From Holotrichia oblita (lineage: Eukaryota > Arthropoda > Insecta > Coleoptera > Scarabaeidae), in NCBI GenBank assembly GCA_023690525.1, contig CM043022.1, positions 23,503,806 through 23,567,805 of the forward strand: 64,000 nt of DNA, given 5' to 3'. This document shows positions 22,201 through 34,070 of this stretch, in pieces (the first letter of the stretch is position 1; each line of letters opens with the position of its first letter). The translations under genes and the position numbers were made by a program. The notes beneath the pieces are model-generated. The model did no database searches. It was not told where the DNA came from and was given only the letters and a program-made list of their open reading frames with translations.

Positions 22201-25200
22201 GATTGGTCCAGATTGTGATCCTCCATCACAGCAGATTCTACGAATACCACCATTCTTTTTTCCTAAAAATTAAACTAGTAAATTAAAGATGTAATACTTT
22301 AGATGAAATTTGAATTCCACCCCTACTATTTCCATGAGACCCGTTCTAAAGCCTATATTTAAACCTAAACTGTTCGTACTGTATTAACCATCTAAGTTGA
22401 ACTTCTTGATTAAGTCCTGACAAGATCAGTGCTTTAATAGCTTTGGCCGTCGCTGATATTAACCGATCTACAGTTTTGAGGGGTTTTGGGATTGTAAGCA
22501 TATAAGCTCGTTTTTAAATTGTTAGGAAGTGATGTAGTGACAGGATAGAATCGATAATAAAGAGAAATTTCTCTAGGACATCACAAAGCTCCCATCTTTT
22601 TGTAAGTTTAATTTGATTATCTAATATGATAATATTACTCTAACAAGATTTAATAGTTACAAATAATTACTTACCTCGATAAGCCATTGTACGAGTTGGA
22701 CAAAAGGATTTAGAACGGAGGCATCCCGAACTTTTTTTATAACTAAGACAGTCAACGGAGGTTTGTACCATGTTAGCCTTTGACTGGCTGGGTCTTGAAT
22801 GGTCCTAGAAAATAAAATTATAAAGCTAATTAGAATGTAACATAAGAGCACTGGAACAAAGCAGATTAAATATATGGTGTTATGAAACATTAACAAAAAT
22901 TTGTCAAAATTTAAACTTAGGAACAATGTCAAAAGTTTCATACTAATAGCACTATTTTTGTGGCGACCAAAGTATATATATTATACAAGATGAAAAACGC
23001 CACTACACCTTTTTGCGAAAACAAAATGTTTTTATAAAATAAATAATAATATGTTGTGTTGTTATGTTAACACAACCACGTATTTATTGAGAAATAATTT
23101 AAGAAGTGTTAAAGCAGACACAAAATAAAACATGTTAAAGTAATATTTACTTGGTAATAACAACTATTTACACAGCTTAATTTGAATTGCGTAATCAACA
23201 AATCATTAACTAGAAAAGTAATTTTACACCTGTAAATATAATAAATAATAAACAGATTCTATTTTTAAACAAAATTTATAAACATAAAAATGAAACCAAG
23301 GTCGTTTTCAATACACCCGCAATTTCTATGTTAAATTTCGATTTTATTTCTACATTTACGACTATAAATTACCATAACAGCATTCAGAATATTTAAAACT
23401 GACCTATATTACAACAGAAAATGTCTATAATTTAGAATATTTTAACATTAATCTAGGACATCCCATTTTAATTGTTTCAATATAGGAACGATGACGATTT
23501 AAAAGAAAAAATTAACTCCATAATAATAATCACGATATCTCTTACCTCCCTCCAAAAATTAACGCCGAATCGTTATTTAATCGCATGATTATAGAACAAT
23601 TTTATATTTAAATCAAATCAATTAAAACCTAAGTGTTTATGCACTTTTTAACACTTATATCTGCACTCTGTTTCAAAGCATACCAGAAAATGGACACTAT
23701 CTAGTCTGGGTCTTCTGCTACATCCGAATTAAAAAGATATTATGTTAATTTTGAAGAGACCGATTTTGGAGGTCACCTTTTTTTTCACAAATCAACAATT
23801 CAAGCGTTAGGAGACTTGAACGGACGCTGGTATTAATGAGGCTCGACATACATAGCAAATATACAGAAGGATATGCCACAGCAATAAGATGGTGTAGTTT
23901 TGTACGTCTAAAGTAGGTTGTAATTTCTTTAGGAATCCACCTGCACTTAACTACAGCATTATTTATTGAATTATGAACATTTATCTCTAATAGATTTTGT
24001 GTAGGAGTTCAATGAAAATGCCAATCAACGGAAAATAAAGAAATGATCGTATTTGGCAGTCGAATACCACCCCGATGGAATCAAAATATTGACATTGTCA
24101 ATCTTTTCTTAAATTAGGAACGTCATATGTAGACACAGCTTTAAAGTAACTACCTTATGGTAAGTTTTCACCTTTTCTACAAGCGATGAAAGATGGAGGG
24201 AAGATTTGATTCAGTATAGCATCCTGCTGTAACAAGAATACAGCACGCTCTTAACGACAACAATGCGCTGTTTTTGATTTAATCGGCACAAACTACCTTT
24301 GATAATGATAAAATACTAGTTGTTTCTAGCAGTCTTCAAGAAGTTTACAAAATGCTTACCCAAGCGGAGGAGTTTTAAGAATGAGCCAATACCAACAATC
24401 GATTTCAATTATAAAGTGATAAATAACTCAATACTGTGCTATTTCACAAAATTGGTTTAGTGGATATTTCCTAAATATAACAGAAAGAGAATTAATCGGT
24501 TTACTAATGTCTACGTTATATACAACAATAATAAAATATCTTTCTATAATTGGACTGTTTTCAACTTGTAGTTATACAAGCAAAAGGAAATAAATACATA
24601 CTAATGTTTTTCTTGTGAATTGTTATTTTGATCCTGTGTTTTGAAACTATGTATAATACAAACAATGAATTTCTAACTAAAGCAATAAAAAATGTATGTA
24701 ATGAGGAAACGAGTTTGTTTTGTTGACAAGTTGTATGCAAATAGTACAATTAAAGTTTTGGTCTATGCAACTTCTGTGAAATATGGGGTGTGAAGTGTGA
24801 GGTGTAACGTGTGTAGAGTGTAGTTATGTCAACATATTCATACCCAACATTGGCAATCCGTTATTATATTATGATGAAGTTGCAAAAATATCTTATTATT
24901 TTATTATATTACTATACGAAAAATATTTTTGATTTATAAATCATTATCTTCTTAATTTGTGTCTGCATTTGAAGAAAACCTCTGCATTCATCTCCCGATT
25001 CACATGAATGTTCTGAATAATGTTAATCAAGATGCCCCAGCCTTAAATGAAGCTGTGGTAAAATAAATATGTTTATTGAAATAATATGATCAAAACAAAA
25101 AACAGCTTAAAACTACATATATGGTACATTCTTTACTTGTATTTCCAATTTAGGCGAACTTAATTTTTCATTTTTTTAACCTCACTAATAATCACTATCC

Positions 25201-27286
25201 ATAGTGAAGCGATTACTGATTTTGTGTGTACTATTCTTATTCTGCTGTAGTTTAATATGGAAACATGCACAAACTTGCGTGAAGAGTTGTAAAAATTTTT
25301 GCAATTCTTGAAATTTTTTACATTTTTTCCAAACGAATAAATAAATGCTGTGAAATTTAATATCTACTAATACCAACAAAAAGCAAGATAGTATGACTTA
25401 AGGTCCAGAGGCTTCGTGGAGGCTATGTCTTCGACACCGGCGACAGCCATGAGATTAGGCTTCCTCCACTGCAGTTCATTTTGTGGTCAGAAACAATCCT
25501 AGGAGCCACAGAGCAAAATGTAGTGGGTTCAAAGGATTCTTCGGGCAAAACAGGAGACCATACCGGCATCTTCAACTACACCAAACAGACGGTACGACTT
25601 TCCATAAGAGCTGATGAAATCTTAGCCGTCTTCAGTTTCACTGGGGGATACAATATAAACATTTTCAGCAGTGAATCGAGACGACGAATCTCTCGCTAGA
25701 TTGTGGATGCTTCAAAAAGGCCGAATGACATGGAATTTGAAATTTGTAGATATGGAGAAGCTAGTGGTGAAGCCATCAGCTTAAGGGGCTCCGCTTGCTT
25801 GTTCCAAGCAGAAATACACTTTGAACTGCTTGCCTGAAAATCGATCGGTAGAAATTGCCCAGAAAAAAATCTGATCGTCAAGCTGCCTTCAGAGCACTGT
25901 CAACTTCGATTCTGAGGTGCCATAGGATGCTCGAATAACTGGCGGAATATCACACCATTACGTTGAGATGGGTGCCAAGCTACTCTAGGGCCAGAAGAAA
26001 CGAAATAGCTGACATACTAACAAGAAATACCAACGACTGACCATTTACAAGACCAGAACCAAAGCATGAGAGCTCGTATGGCAGTAGCAAACCTGTTATG
26101 ACATCTTAACTCACTTTTAGGCACGTGAGCCGGTGCGAGACACTGTAAACCTCTCGGGATTTGACCACAAAAGGAAAGACAGGAAACGCAGAGACAGCAG
26201 AGACCCATGCATCGCATGATTTAAATATTATCTTTCTGAAAGGGTTCAATTTATTAAAATCAGATTCCAAACATATAGGTATGTATGTATCCGTGAAAGC
26301 ATTTACATTATCGGTTCTTCCAGGTATAGTTGATGAGTTTCATTTTAGGCCCAGTCTAATTCATATTATTTATAAATTACGTGAAATGACTTTCGTCAAC
26401 CATTCGTTTTACATACGTATACGCCACCGATACTTCTACACTGATTGCCGATTCAACAGTTCCTTTAGTAAAACAAAGTCATAACGCAATCGCAATCTAA
26501 ACCACAAAATCTAGGCTTAGGGTCTAGATTTTGCGGTGACGATTAGTTAGCGGTGAGATTAGTCACACTTGTTTGTTTTGATAAAGGTTCTTAACAATGG
26601 ACACAAACTTGAATTAGAAAAATCATTGCATATTTTAACCATGCAACTTAATTATACCTAATTATCTATCTACATATATTGTCATATGATTACACATTGA
26701 CATTTTTTTAGTGTGGTTCAATCTAAGATATCCTATAACGTCACATAGGGATATTTGACACAGAAAGCTCAAAAGTCCTCTAAAATTTTCAAAAATTACA
26801 CGACAACGAAAGCTTTCTAATCAAGTTATATTACAATTATTAAATTGCGAGAAACTTTATCACTGCAGATAAAACAGTTTCATTGTTACATCCCGGAAAC
26901 AATAATGCAATAATAAACAATTCTTTGGGATTCCAAATAGAATAATGTTTCATATTATCAATTACATATTTTATCAACTTCTCAACATCTTTTTTTACAA
27001 AGTAAGTTTCTTTTTACCTATAGCGGTATCCTCCAACAGTTCGAATAACTGTCGATGGTTTCTCCTTGAAGTTAGCGTACTCTCGGTATCGTGCATTAGA
27101 TTCTTGATGTCGGATAAAATCATACTCCGAATTAGCAACAGTGGTCTCCGAAGTTAAACTATTATTGTTGATATTATCACTGTTATCGACAGCGTTGTGT
27201 CCGTTTACGTTGCCAAATTTCGGTGCACTGTCCGCTATCGTGCAAAACCATCGTGGCACTACAAAAAACAGTTGGCTACTACACAT
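19248..27286 (-). CDS. NADK: NAD kinase, six exons, complete
   Basis: ATP-dependent phosphorylation of NAD+ to NADP+. Minus-strand exons are 27286-27018, 22804-22675, 22262-21891, 21838-21530, 21472-21390 and 19467-19248. All introns are GT...AG and every phase agrees, giving 460 aa with no stop. Family motifs: LGGDGTLL around residues 184-191 (nucleotide site), VLNE at 275-278, GDGLIVSTPTGSTAY at 306-320, SWVSFDGR, and a C-terminal SDWFDSLAECLHWNVRK. The first exon encodes 89 residues (MCSSQLFFVVPRW...) that are not conserved and may be an isoform-specific N terminus or targeting sequence. It joins the core by a phase-2 junction. An alternative upstream exon with the usual Ser-rich N-terminal motif was sought and not found. 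The donor after VELK (GTTCGA) is weak but fits. Confidence 0.92.
19468..21389 (-). other. NAD kinase last intron (1.9 kb)
   Basis: Lies between the exons ending HGD and beginning LRVTTS, with AG + T making the Ser codon. ORFs inside on both strands show no domain; a GC-richer 20155-20440 patch was examined without result. Confidence 0.6.
22805..27017 (-). other. NAD kinase first intron (4.2 kb) with an old LINE fragment
   Basis: Donor CTATAG|GTAAAAAG and acceptor TTTTCTAG|GACC. It contains the LINE RNase H relic at 25390-26240. The remainder is AT-rich with no supported gene. Near 24780 there is a short run of TGTGAGGTGTA-like variants. Confidence 0.6.
25390..26240 (+). mobile_element. Degenerate Jockey-like LINE, RNase H region
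   Basis: Plus-strand frames give VDASKRPNDMEFEICRYGE, FQAEIH, then TLRWVPSYSRARRNEIADIL and FTRPEPKHESSYG. This is the RNase H domain order (first Asp, the Glu helix, W-P-x-H-like strand with the last Asp) of Jockey/I-type LINEs. Stops and frame changes are frequent. It lies opposite to the host gene transcript. Confidence 0.6.
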
Positions 27287-27399
27287 ATCATGCGATATGA
27301 TTACGTATTACAAACAAAAAAATTGATGATTGAAGTTAGCGAAAGACCAAATAAAAATACTACGAATGTAAACACGATGGATTTCGATAGAAATGATAC

Positions 27400-27530
27400 G
27401 TACTAGAATTCACAACGCAAGCAGACATCTTCGGTTTGCTATTCGCCGTTTGTTGACTCTAATTGGTGGTTTTGTTTCGTTTTGGGAGGCCACACAAACA
27501 CGGTCTCTATGCTATATACAAACACAATTG
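27400..27530 (-). promoter_or_regulatory. Probable NAD kinase promoter
   Basis: A GC-richer block lies 115-240 bp upstream of the minus-strand start codon. It contains ACCAATTAG (a CCAAT box on the minus strand, near 27460). No TATA box was seen at a fixed distance. Confidence 0.35.
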
Positions 27531-28280
27531 CAACTTAGCAAAGTATGCCGAAAATCTAGAACGAATTACATTACTGATATATTGCCGGTTAGATGGATGA
27601 ATTTATTTATTAACGCTAAATTGAAGCTGTATTTTAGTTGTTTTTAATTGTTGCGTTAATTGAACTGGTTAAAATAATCGTGTCATTATCAAATGTAAAT
27701 TGGAAGAAACACACCGGTAATGAATATAGGTAACAAGACCAGTACATTTACACATTGTATAGTGTAATTTGGCATTTACGTCAGATAAAAACAGGTTTAG
27801 TCTATTTAAACCTTTATGGCAAACAGAGTAATCAAAAGACGTATTGTAAAATTACTTATGAACTTACTTCTGCAATTAAGATATAGGTTCAGCAATCATT
27901 TTTGAAGTTCTAGCTTACAGCTACCTCTATTAAACACGTTCGTTGCTGTACTTAATAATAAACTTTATTACTTTTACCCTACAGAGTCTATTTTTTTGTT
28001 ATCTTCTTGATAGAGAAGGCGTTTGAAAAATTGATGCTTTAAAGTGCTGGTGATACTTTGCATTGAAATTTATTGACGTTAATTTGTAAAAAAAATATAT
28101 ATTACACGAGCAAAAATATATATCAACATATAGTTTGCGTTCATAAACTTTACTAGAAAATGCTAGGCTTCCTAACAAGAATACAAGTTCTGCCGAAATA
28201 GGAGGCAGTAGTTCCCCACATTACATTACCCATTTTGATATGGGATTTAAATCTAAACCAAGTGTGTGGTTATATAGACA
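27531..28280. other. AT-rich spacer
   Basis: No gene, RNA or repeat border was recognised. Confidence 0.4.
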
Positions 28281-28503
28281 CATCGAAAAAAATCATAATT
28301 AGAGTAGGCTATGTGAATGGATTGTTACTTTAGCCACCTTCACATAATGACATTTATTCCTTGACATTTAATTTGAGGTTATAAACTTTGGTTATAATAA
28401 AATGCCAAATAATTGCAAATAATACATGTCATTATGTTGTAGTGGCTAAAGCAACGATCAAAAACATTTACATAGCCTACACCAATTATATTTTTTTTCG
28501 ATG
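28281..28503. mobile_element. Foldback element, 80 nt arms
   Basis: Arms 28281-28360 and 28424-28503 are diverged reverse complements: CATCGAAAAAAAT...GTAGGCTATGTGAATG with CATTTACATAGCCTAC...TTTTTTTTCGATG. Each carries TTTAGCCAC/GTGGCTAAA. Weaker pairing continues outward to about 28235 and 28560. It has no coding capacity. Confidence 0.6.
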
Positions 28504-28699
28504 GCACGTTATTTTATTTAGTAGGTTAATTTTCAGTGGGCTTTGGGATCCCATTATATGGCGTGAGCGTCTATCACAATACAATTAAATGATTGTAATT
28601 GTCGTAAATCCGTGTCAGTGACGCAAACGATAATTTCTTTAATAAATTTTTCCATTTTTTTTTACATTCTATTTTTTTGCGATAGTAGGAATTATGTAG

Positions 28700-29400
28700 T
28701 GCAACAATGTGTAGTTTCCGTGGAAACCTACATAGAGTAGAGCTGGTTCAATAAAAAACATTCGACGGCAGTTTGGTAATAATAATAGGAATAATGTGCC
28801 AAATTGCAAAATAGTTTTGGTATGTATTGGTCACAGGCTTGTCAGGCTTGCAAATAATTCCCTACAGGCATAAAAACCTTTAACGTGGAAGAACGATTCA
28901 TACACTGCAAATATTGGACATGTGAGGGCTACTTCCATTAGGAATATCCAAGGAAGGTCTTTACGAAATCCTTCACAACGAAGAAGTAAGGTTAACATTT
29001 TGTCAAGAATGTTTTAATAGTTTTCAAGGATCAATACACAATTTGTTAATGACCAACAAAGCAAATTTCCCTTTGGATGACGCTGTTAACAAATAGCACT
29101 CTAGATATTGAAGAGCTGACTAAACTCGCGAATTGCTTGCAAAAATCTCCATAGCCCAAAAGTCGTTATTTGGTGTGGTGGAGTATAATTTGGAATTGTT
29201 AGTCCTTATTTTGCCTAGGATGAAAATAACCATTCTATAACTGGGAGTTTTTAAAAACAAATATCTTTGCAAGTTGTTGTCAACGGACCATATTCGGAAA
29301 GAAATCATTTGAATAGATGAAGACTTATTTGGTTGGGTGATGCATAATTTTGCATCCAGAATGAAAATTATATTCAAGTTGATGGAATACATTTAAAAAA
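28700..29400 (+). mobile_element. Degenerate mariner-type transposase relic
   Basis: Broken plus-strand frames follow the order of DUF4817/mariner proteins: SIKNIRRQFG at the start, RATSIRNIQGRSLRNPSQR in the linker, and SLFGVVEYNLELLVLIL resembling the usual KVTVWCGV..GIIGP strand. Many stops are present. Terminal repeats were not identified. Confidence 0.4.
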
Positions 29401-29792
29401 TTTAAGAAAAGTTTGTTAGTAATAACTCCAGCAGAATTAGTTGCATATTAAAACAATAAAAGATTTTTTTACTTTATTTTGAATGATTTTGTTGGAATGA
29501 TAAAATTGGTAGTTTAATATATGGAACCCTGAATAAGTAGTGGACATTAGATATAATCATTTCCAAAATATGTATAAACAGTTTTTAAGCCATAGGGAAT
29601 AGTCTTCCTCACTAATAAATAATAGATCATTTGGTCCTGCCTATCAAGACTCCCGGTATTCTTATTGTACTGGAAAATAAGTTTGTGTTTTCTGTTTTCA
29701 ATTTCTACCATATAGTTTTCATATTTTGTTAAGACACAATAAATGTTTCGCTTATCTGAATCACAAACCACAAAAATTCAAAACCACGCATG

Positions 29793-31060
29793 TACAGAAT
29801 CCTTTACGATGAGCTGAGTCGATATATGTATATTAGGAAAACTATTGAAACTAGTTTTGTCGGTGGTTTCCCGAAAAGCTCGTTTAAGATAAAATATTCT
29901 TCTGTAACTTCTGGTCATATTGGAAGTAGATCCAAACTTCATTATTTTGAACGGAATATCACAATTTTTATTTACTTTTTAAAATGTTTGCGAAATTGAA
30001 ACATAACTTTATATAAGACATCATGTATGTAACTAAAGTGCGTCATTTTTTAATTATTTCCGTTTCTTCAAAATATTTGGCATATGCAGCCTTCCACACA
30101 AGAAATTACTTTAGAACATCCACGTCGCCTAAGCCAAATATTTTCAGGATTTACGCATATAAGATTTACAGCTTTCCAAATCTGCAAAAGTATTTAACAC
30201 GGTGCTTAGAAAATGGCGTCGAATGTCGTTATCTCAAAAACTTAATATTTACAAATAGCAATCTTTCCTTTTTCTCTTCACCAGGACATTTTACCCTGAA
30301 GTGTAAGTAGACTTCATGATAAATACCTATATCACACTATGAAGCCTTATCTTTACGATATCCGGATAGACCAATACCCAACTATGACACCTTGACTCAA
30401 ACTTGTTCATAAGCCTAAAAGCTACGATTAATTTCTTAAAAAGCACGTAAGAATTTAAGCCGTCGTAATCAATAAAGCAAATGAAGTTACTGTTGAGATA
30501 CTTCCACGCGTATCCCAAAATTTCTTGAGATACGAAACAAAAATTCAACATATCTGATATTGGTGTTCGCAGGATTTAATTTTAGATATAGGGTTTTAAT
30601 CACGAAATCCACTTATAGGTCAGCATAGAAATTCACTAGCGAAGGAAAAAAAAGAGTTACCAAAATTCGACGTCAATTTCTAACCAGAATGTATAAATTG
30701 GTTTTAATGTTCTTACAGATTTGAAAAACTATAGATCTTATATGCTCAAATCCTGAAAATGTGTGTCCTGAGCCGCTTAGATTTTGAAAAATCATTTTTT
30801 TATGGAAAACTGCATATGCCAAACATTCCGAAGAAACTGAAACATTCTGAAAATTTAAGTGAAAGTTGTGACATTCAAAATAGTGAAACTTGAATCTATT
30901 TCTGGTATAACCGAAAGTTGTAGAAAACTGAAAAGATTTTACCTGAAACGAGCTTTTTAGAAAACTACCGCAAACACATGTTAACACTTCACCTCAACAT
31001 ATGTAGTAAATTATCATATCAGTTTACATATCGACTCAGGTCGTTGTAAGGGATCCTGTA
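29793..31060. mobile_element. Large foldback transposon with long diverged inverted repeats
   Basis: The ends are TACAGAATCCTTTACGATGA (29793) and, inverted, TACAGGATCCCTTACAACGA (ending 31060), then CTGAGTCGATAT in both. Similarity continues about 350-400 nt inward, including AAAAGCTCGTTT, TTGGCATATGCAG and ATTTTCAGGATTT, at roughly 70% by eye. The centre (about 30250-30690) is unique and holds no recognisable protein. TA at both borders suits a TA target duplication. Confidence 0.65.
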
Positions 31061-31849
31061 TACTAAATTTAAACATCCTTACCATAATGCCAACACAAAC
31101 AGATACTTTGAATTCGAATGCTTCACCGCATGAAACCACATTAAATTTAATAGTAACAGGAACGCTTATAAGCGTCGGCGACACAGAGTATTAAATTTTC
31201 TTGGCGGTTAAAAGCGTCAGTAAGAACGAACGTGTTATTTAAGGCCAGTATGGGAAGCGATTTATAAAGAGACCGAATTTTTCGTACCGCATTAAAAAAA
31301 AGTTCGTTGATTCTGTTTTCAACTAATGTATTTTCACAATAACAATTCAATTAAACAAATGCGGACGTATAAATTACAACGATGTGTTATGTATGTACAT
31401 TTAGAGAATAACACTATACTTTAGGGGATTACCTGCATATATTTTCGTTGTTTTAATTCATAATCTCCATAAATACATATATTATGCCTACGCCTACTAC
31501 GTTCAGTTTTTTATATTGAGTTTGAGTCTAATTTCACAAAAGAGTGGATGACCATGAAACTGATTTAGTTTATTTACCGATGTTACAGTGAAATTTCTAT
31601 AGTTTCACATAATTTTATGTTTCCCCTATAAACATTTGGAAACGGTAAACATCATTTATTTATTACTAGATATAAATAACAATATACAGGCTGCTGCAAA
31701 TTCGAGATTCACCATTGAAACCTCGAAAACGGTAAGAAAATAATTAGAATAAAAGAACAATTGGGACGAGAAAAACACTCCACGCAATTGAATCAAAATG
31801 TAATTAAATATCTCTAAACAAAGAGAGAAAGCAATGGATGGAAAAAGGT
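31061..31849. other. AT-rich spacer
   Basis: Contains TACAGGCTGCTGCAAATTCG at about 31686, similar to Tc1/mariner termini, possibly the left end of the Tc1 relic that follows. Nothing else was recognised. Confidence 0.35.
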
Positions 31850-32760
31850 TTTTATTGCAATTCATGCAAAGAAGAGCGACGAAAACAGTGGACAGACACA
31901 TGAAATCACTGCTCGTCAGGACAATTCATTTACTATTGTAAAAAGAATCAATTCTGTACATCAGTGGAACTAAAAAACATCTAAACTAGGAAGTGGCAAA
32001 TCGAACTATAGGGTAAAGCAGTGAAATTTAGTGAAAGAAGAGTAAACATGGTATCTCTATTGTCAAACAAAAATATAAAACATAAACGTTTGTTTGCAAA
32101 ACAAAATTTGAACCGTTTACATTGACTGAATGTTTTATGGTCCGTTGAAATGAATTTTTGATCCGACGGCGTACACTAAAAAAAACAATGAAATATGGTA
32201 CTGGATCAATAATATGATGGAGCTGCTTTTCTGAATGCAGTTTAAGTTAAATTTTTCTGATGGAAGGTAAGATGCGTACACCTCCATGCGCCGAAGAGTA
32301 AATGCCTATTATGTTATTTCTATGTACAGTGATGTCCTTTAGTACTGACTCACCCCTCGAGGGCAGTCGACTATATATCGTCGTACATAAGGGTTATATT
32401 TATAAAGTTTTATGGCACTTTGAGTCAGTACTAAAGCACGTCACTGTACATATTTATGAAGAACAATGATCCCAAACATTCCTCTGAGGTGATTAAGAAA
32501 TGGTTTCGAAACAATTGCGTTAAGGTTATGAATTGTCTGACACAGTCCCATTGAATATATCTGAGAAAACTTAAAAAAGAGGATTGGAGCATACAGAGAT
32601 AAAAGTAAGGTAGAACTTCTGGAAAAACTGTACCTGGAGAAATGGTATTCCATATTCGTAAGACTTGTGCCAATCTTGTCAATTCAACGAACGCAAGCGG
32701 CTTGGAAGTTATGAAACAATAGGATGGGATTATAAAATATCTAATCGAAATAATGAATAG
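31850..32760 (+). mobile_element. Degenerate Tc1 transposase, split by a MITE
   Basis: Plus-strand frames give NVLWSVEMNF (normally WSDE.KF, first Asp lost), SIMMW.CFSECSLS, IFLMEG, CAEE.MPIM, then after a 132 bp insertion SQTFLRGD-type and PKHSSEVIKKWFRNNCVKVM. Near the end comes VPGEMVFHIRKTCANLVNS. This is the DD34E order of Tc1 elements. The second Asp region (DNDPKHTS) is present as NNDPKHSS. Stops are numerous. Confidence 0.65.
32321..32452. mobile_element. 132 bp MITE with 32 bp terminal inverted repeats inserted in the Tc1 relic
   Basis: TATGTACAGTGATGTCCTTT... at 32321-32352 and its reverse complement at 32421-32452 match at 30 of 32 positions (shared ...TTTAGTACTGACTCA). Inside the TA pair, the ends read CAGTG...CACTG, the usual Tc1 terminus. 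The coding similarity of the host Tc1 resumes directly after it, so the insertion is younger than the host copy. Confidence 0.85.
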
Positions 32761-33479
32761 GTACGTGTAGTCGCTTGATAATCCAAGAGTCAATAGATCA
32801 GTTGGAAATCAAATTAAATGTTTGAGCAGAAATTTTGTAAGAATAAATTATTGACCCATTCACATATGAGGATAAGCAAACTGCGAAACAATATTTATAC
32901 AATAGTGGGGTGGCCCAATGTTTAAATATTATCTTAGAGAACTTTTTTTCATATCTCAGAAGATAATTTCTAAATTTGAGATAATTTTTGTCTAAACAAA
33001 TCTCGGTAAAGATGCTAACATGTAACATAAAAATTGACATGTGGGGACATTAAGTCCGCTTGTAATAATGTAAGTGTGATTATATTGGTACCCCTGATGT
33101 CATGCAAGTGTTATTTAGTTATTCATGCAAACCATCGAACTGGCAGTGCTCCAAAATCTTGCAGTAAAGCTGTTCATGGATATTGATACTTTATGTTGTA
33201 TGTAACTACATCTTACAGTTACATAATATTTTTTATTTTTATGCAGCGAAAGATAAATACACTTTAATTTTCTCAATATACTCAATACAGTGGACGTGAG
33301 CTTAATTCTTGTGTATTTTAATGAAGTTATATTAGTTCCATAATTAATTCTTATTGGGGCACCAGGATGCAAGCAATAACAATCATTATGGATCATACAT
33401 TAAACAATGTTCTAAACTTTCTTTTTCACTTATGGTTAGAGAACATACAACAAGAGAATGACGTAATAAAACAGCTACA
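32761..33479. other. AT-rich spacer
   Basis: No gene or repeat was recognised. Confidence 0.4.
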
Positions 33480-34070
33480 TTAAATCAAATTTAATGCCCC
33501 AAATGATAGGCAGATAGAGAAATGGCAGGGAAACTGGCTGACAAGCTTTTTTAAAAGAAATGTAGATTTCTCACCTAGGTCTCTAGAAAAGATACCCCTG
33601 TAACAACATATTGCATTGTGGGAGCAGATGAAAACTACTTGCAACTTGTTTCAATATCCCTTCGGGTAAATTTCCATTACCAAATACTTTTTGGTGGTCC
33701 ACCTAAATCTATAGATCATGTCTCTGCATCAGCCTGGATGCCCAGTGAACTATTTGTCAAATATATTCATCAAATTTTCATATAGTAGTAAAGAGTACTT
33801 AATTTTTGACAACCATGAAATTCGTGGATGCAAAATCACCCTGGAAACACACTTTTAGTCTATGAAGTAAAAAGTTTTGTTGGGACAGCTTCACCGCGTG
33901 CTTTCTCACCAAGTGACTGCTAAATGGTTTCACAGATCGACCTTTTCCTGTTGTAATAACGTAAGAAAAATAAACCATAGCTGGTTCTTCAACACTTCTC
34001 CCAACAGAAAAAAAGCTACAGCTCAAGCAGTTATAGCTCCAAGCAGTGAATTGAAATAAATTACAATCTC
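33480..34070 (+). mobile_element. Degenerate pogo/Tigger-like transposase, catalytic region
   Basis: Plus-strand frames give PLPNTFWWSTKSIDHVSASA (partly), then MPSELFVKYIHQIFI, SSKEYLIFDNHEI (the LLLDNHESH strand with the second Asp), and a C-terminal ...TSPNRKKATAQAVIAPSSELK. Order and spacing fit DDE_1 proteins. Broken by stops. Same superfamily as 6560-7800, opposite strand. Confidence 0.5.

Noticed and set aside
32431..32793. 120-codon minus-strand ORF
   Set aside because: Antisense shadow of the Tc1 C-terminal region, which has the recognisable motifs on the plus strand.
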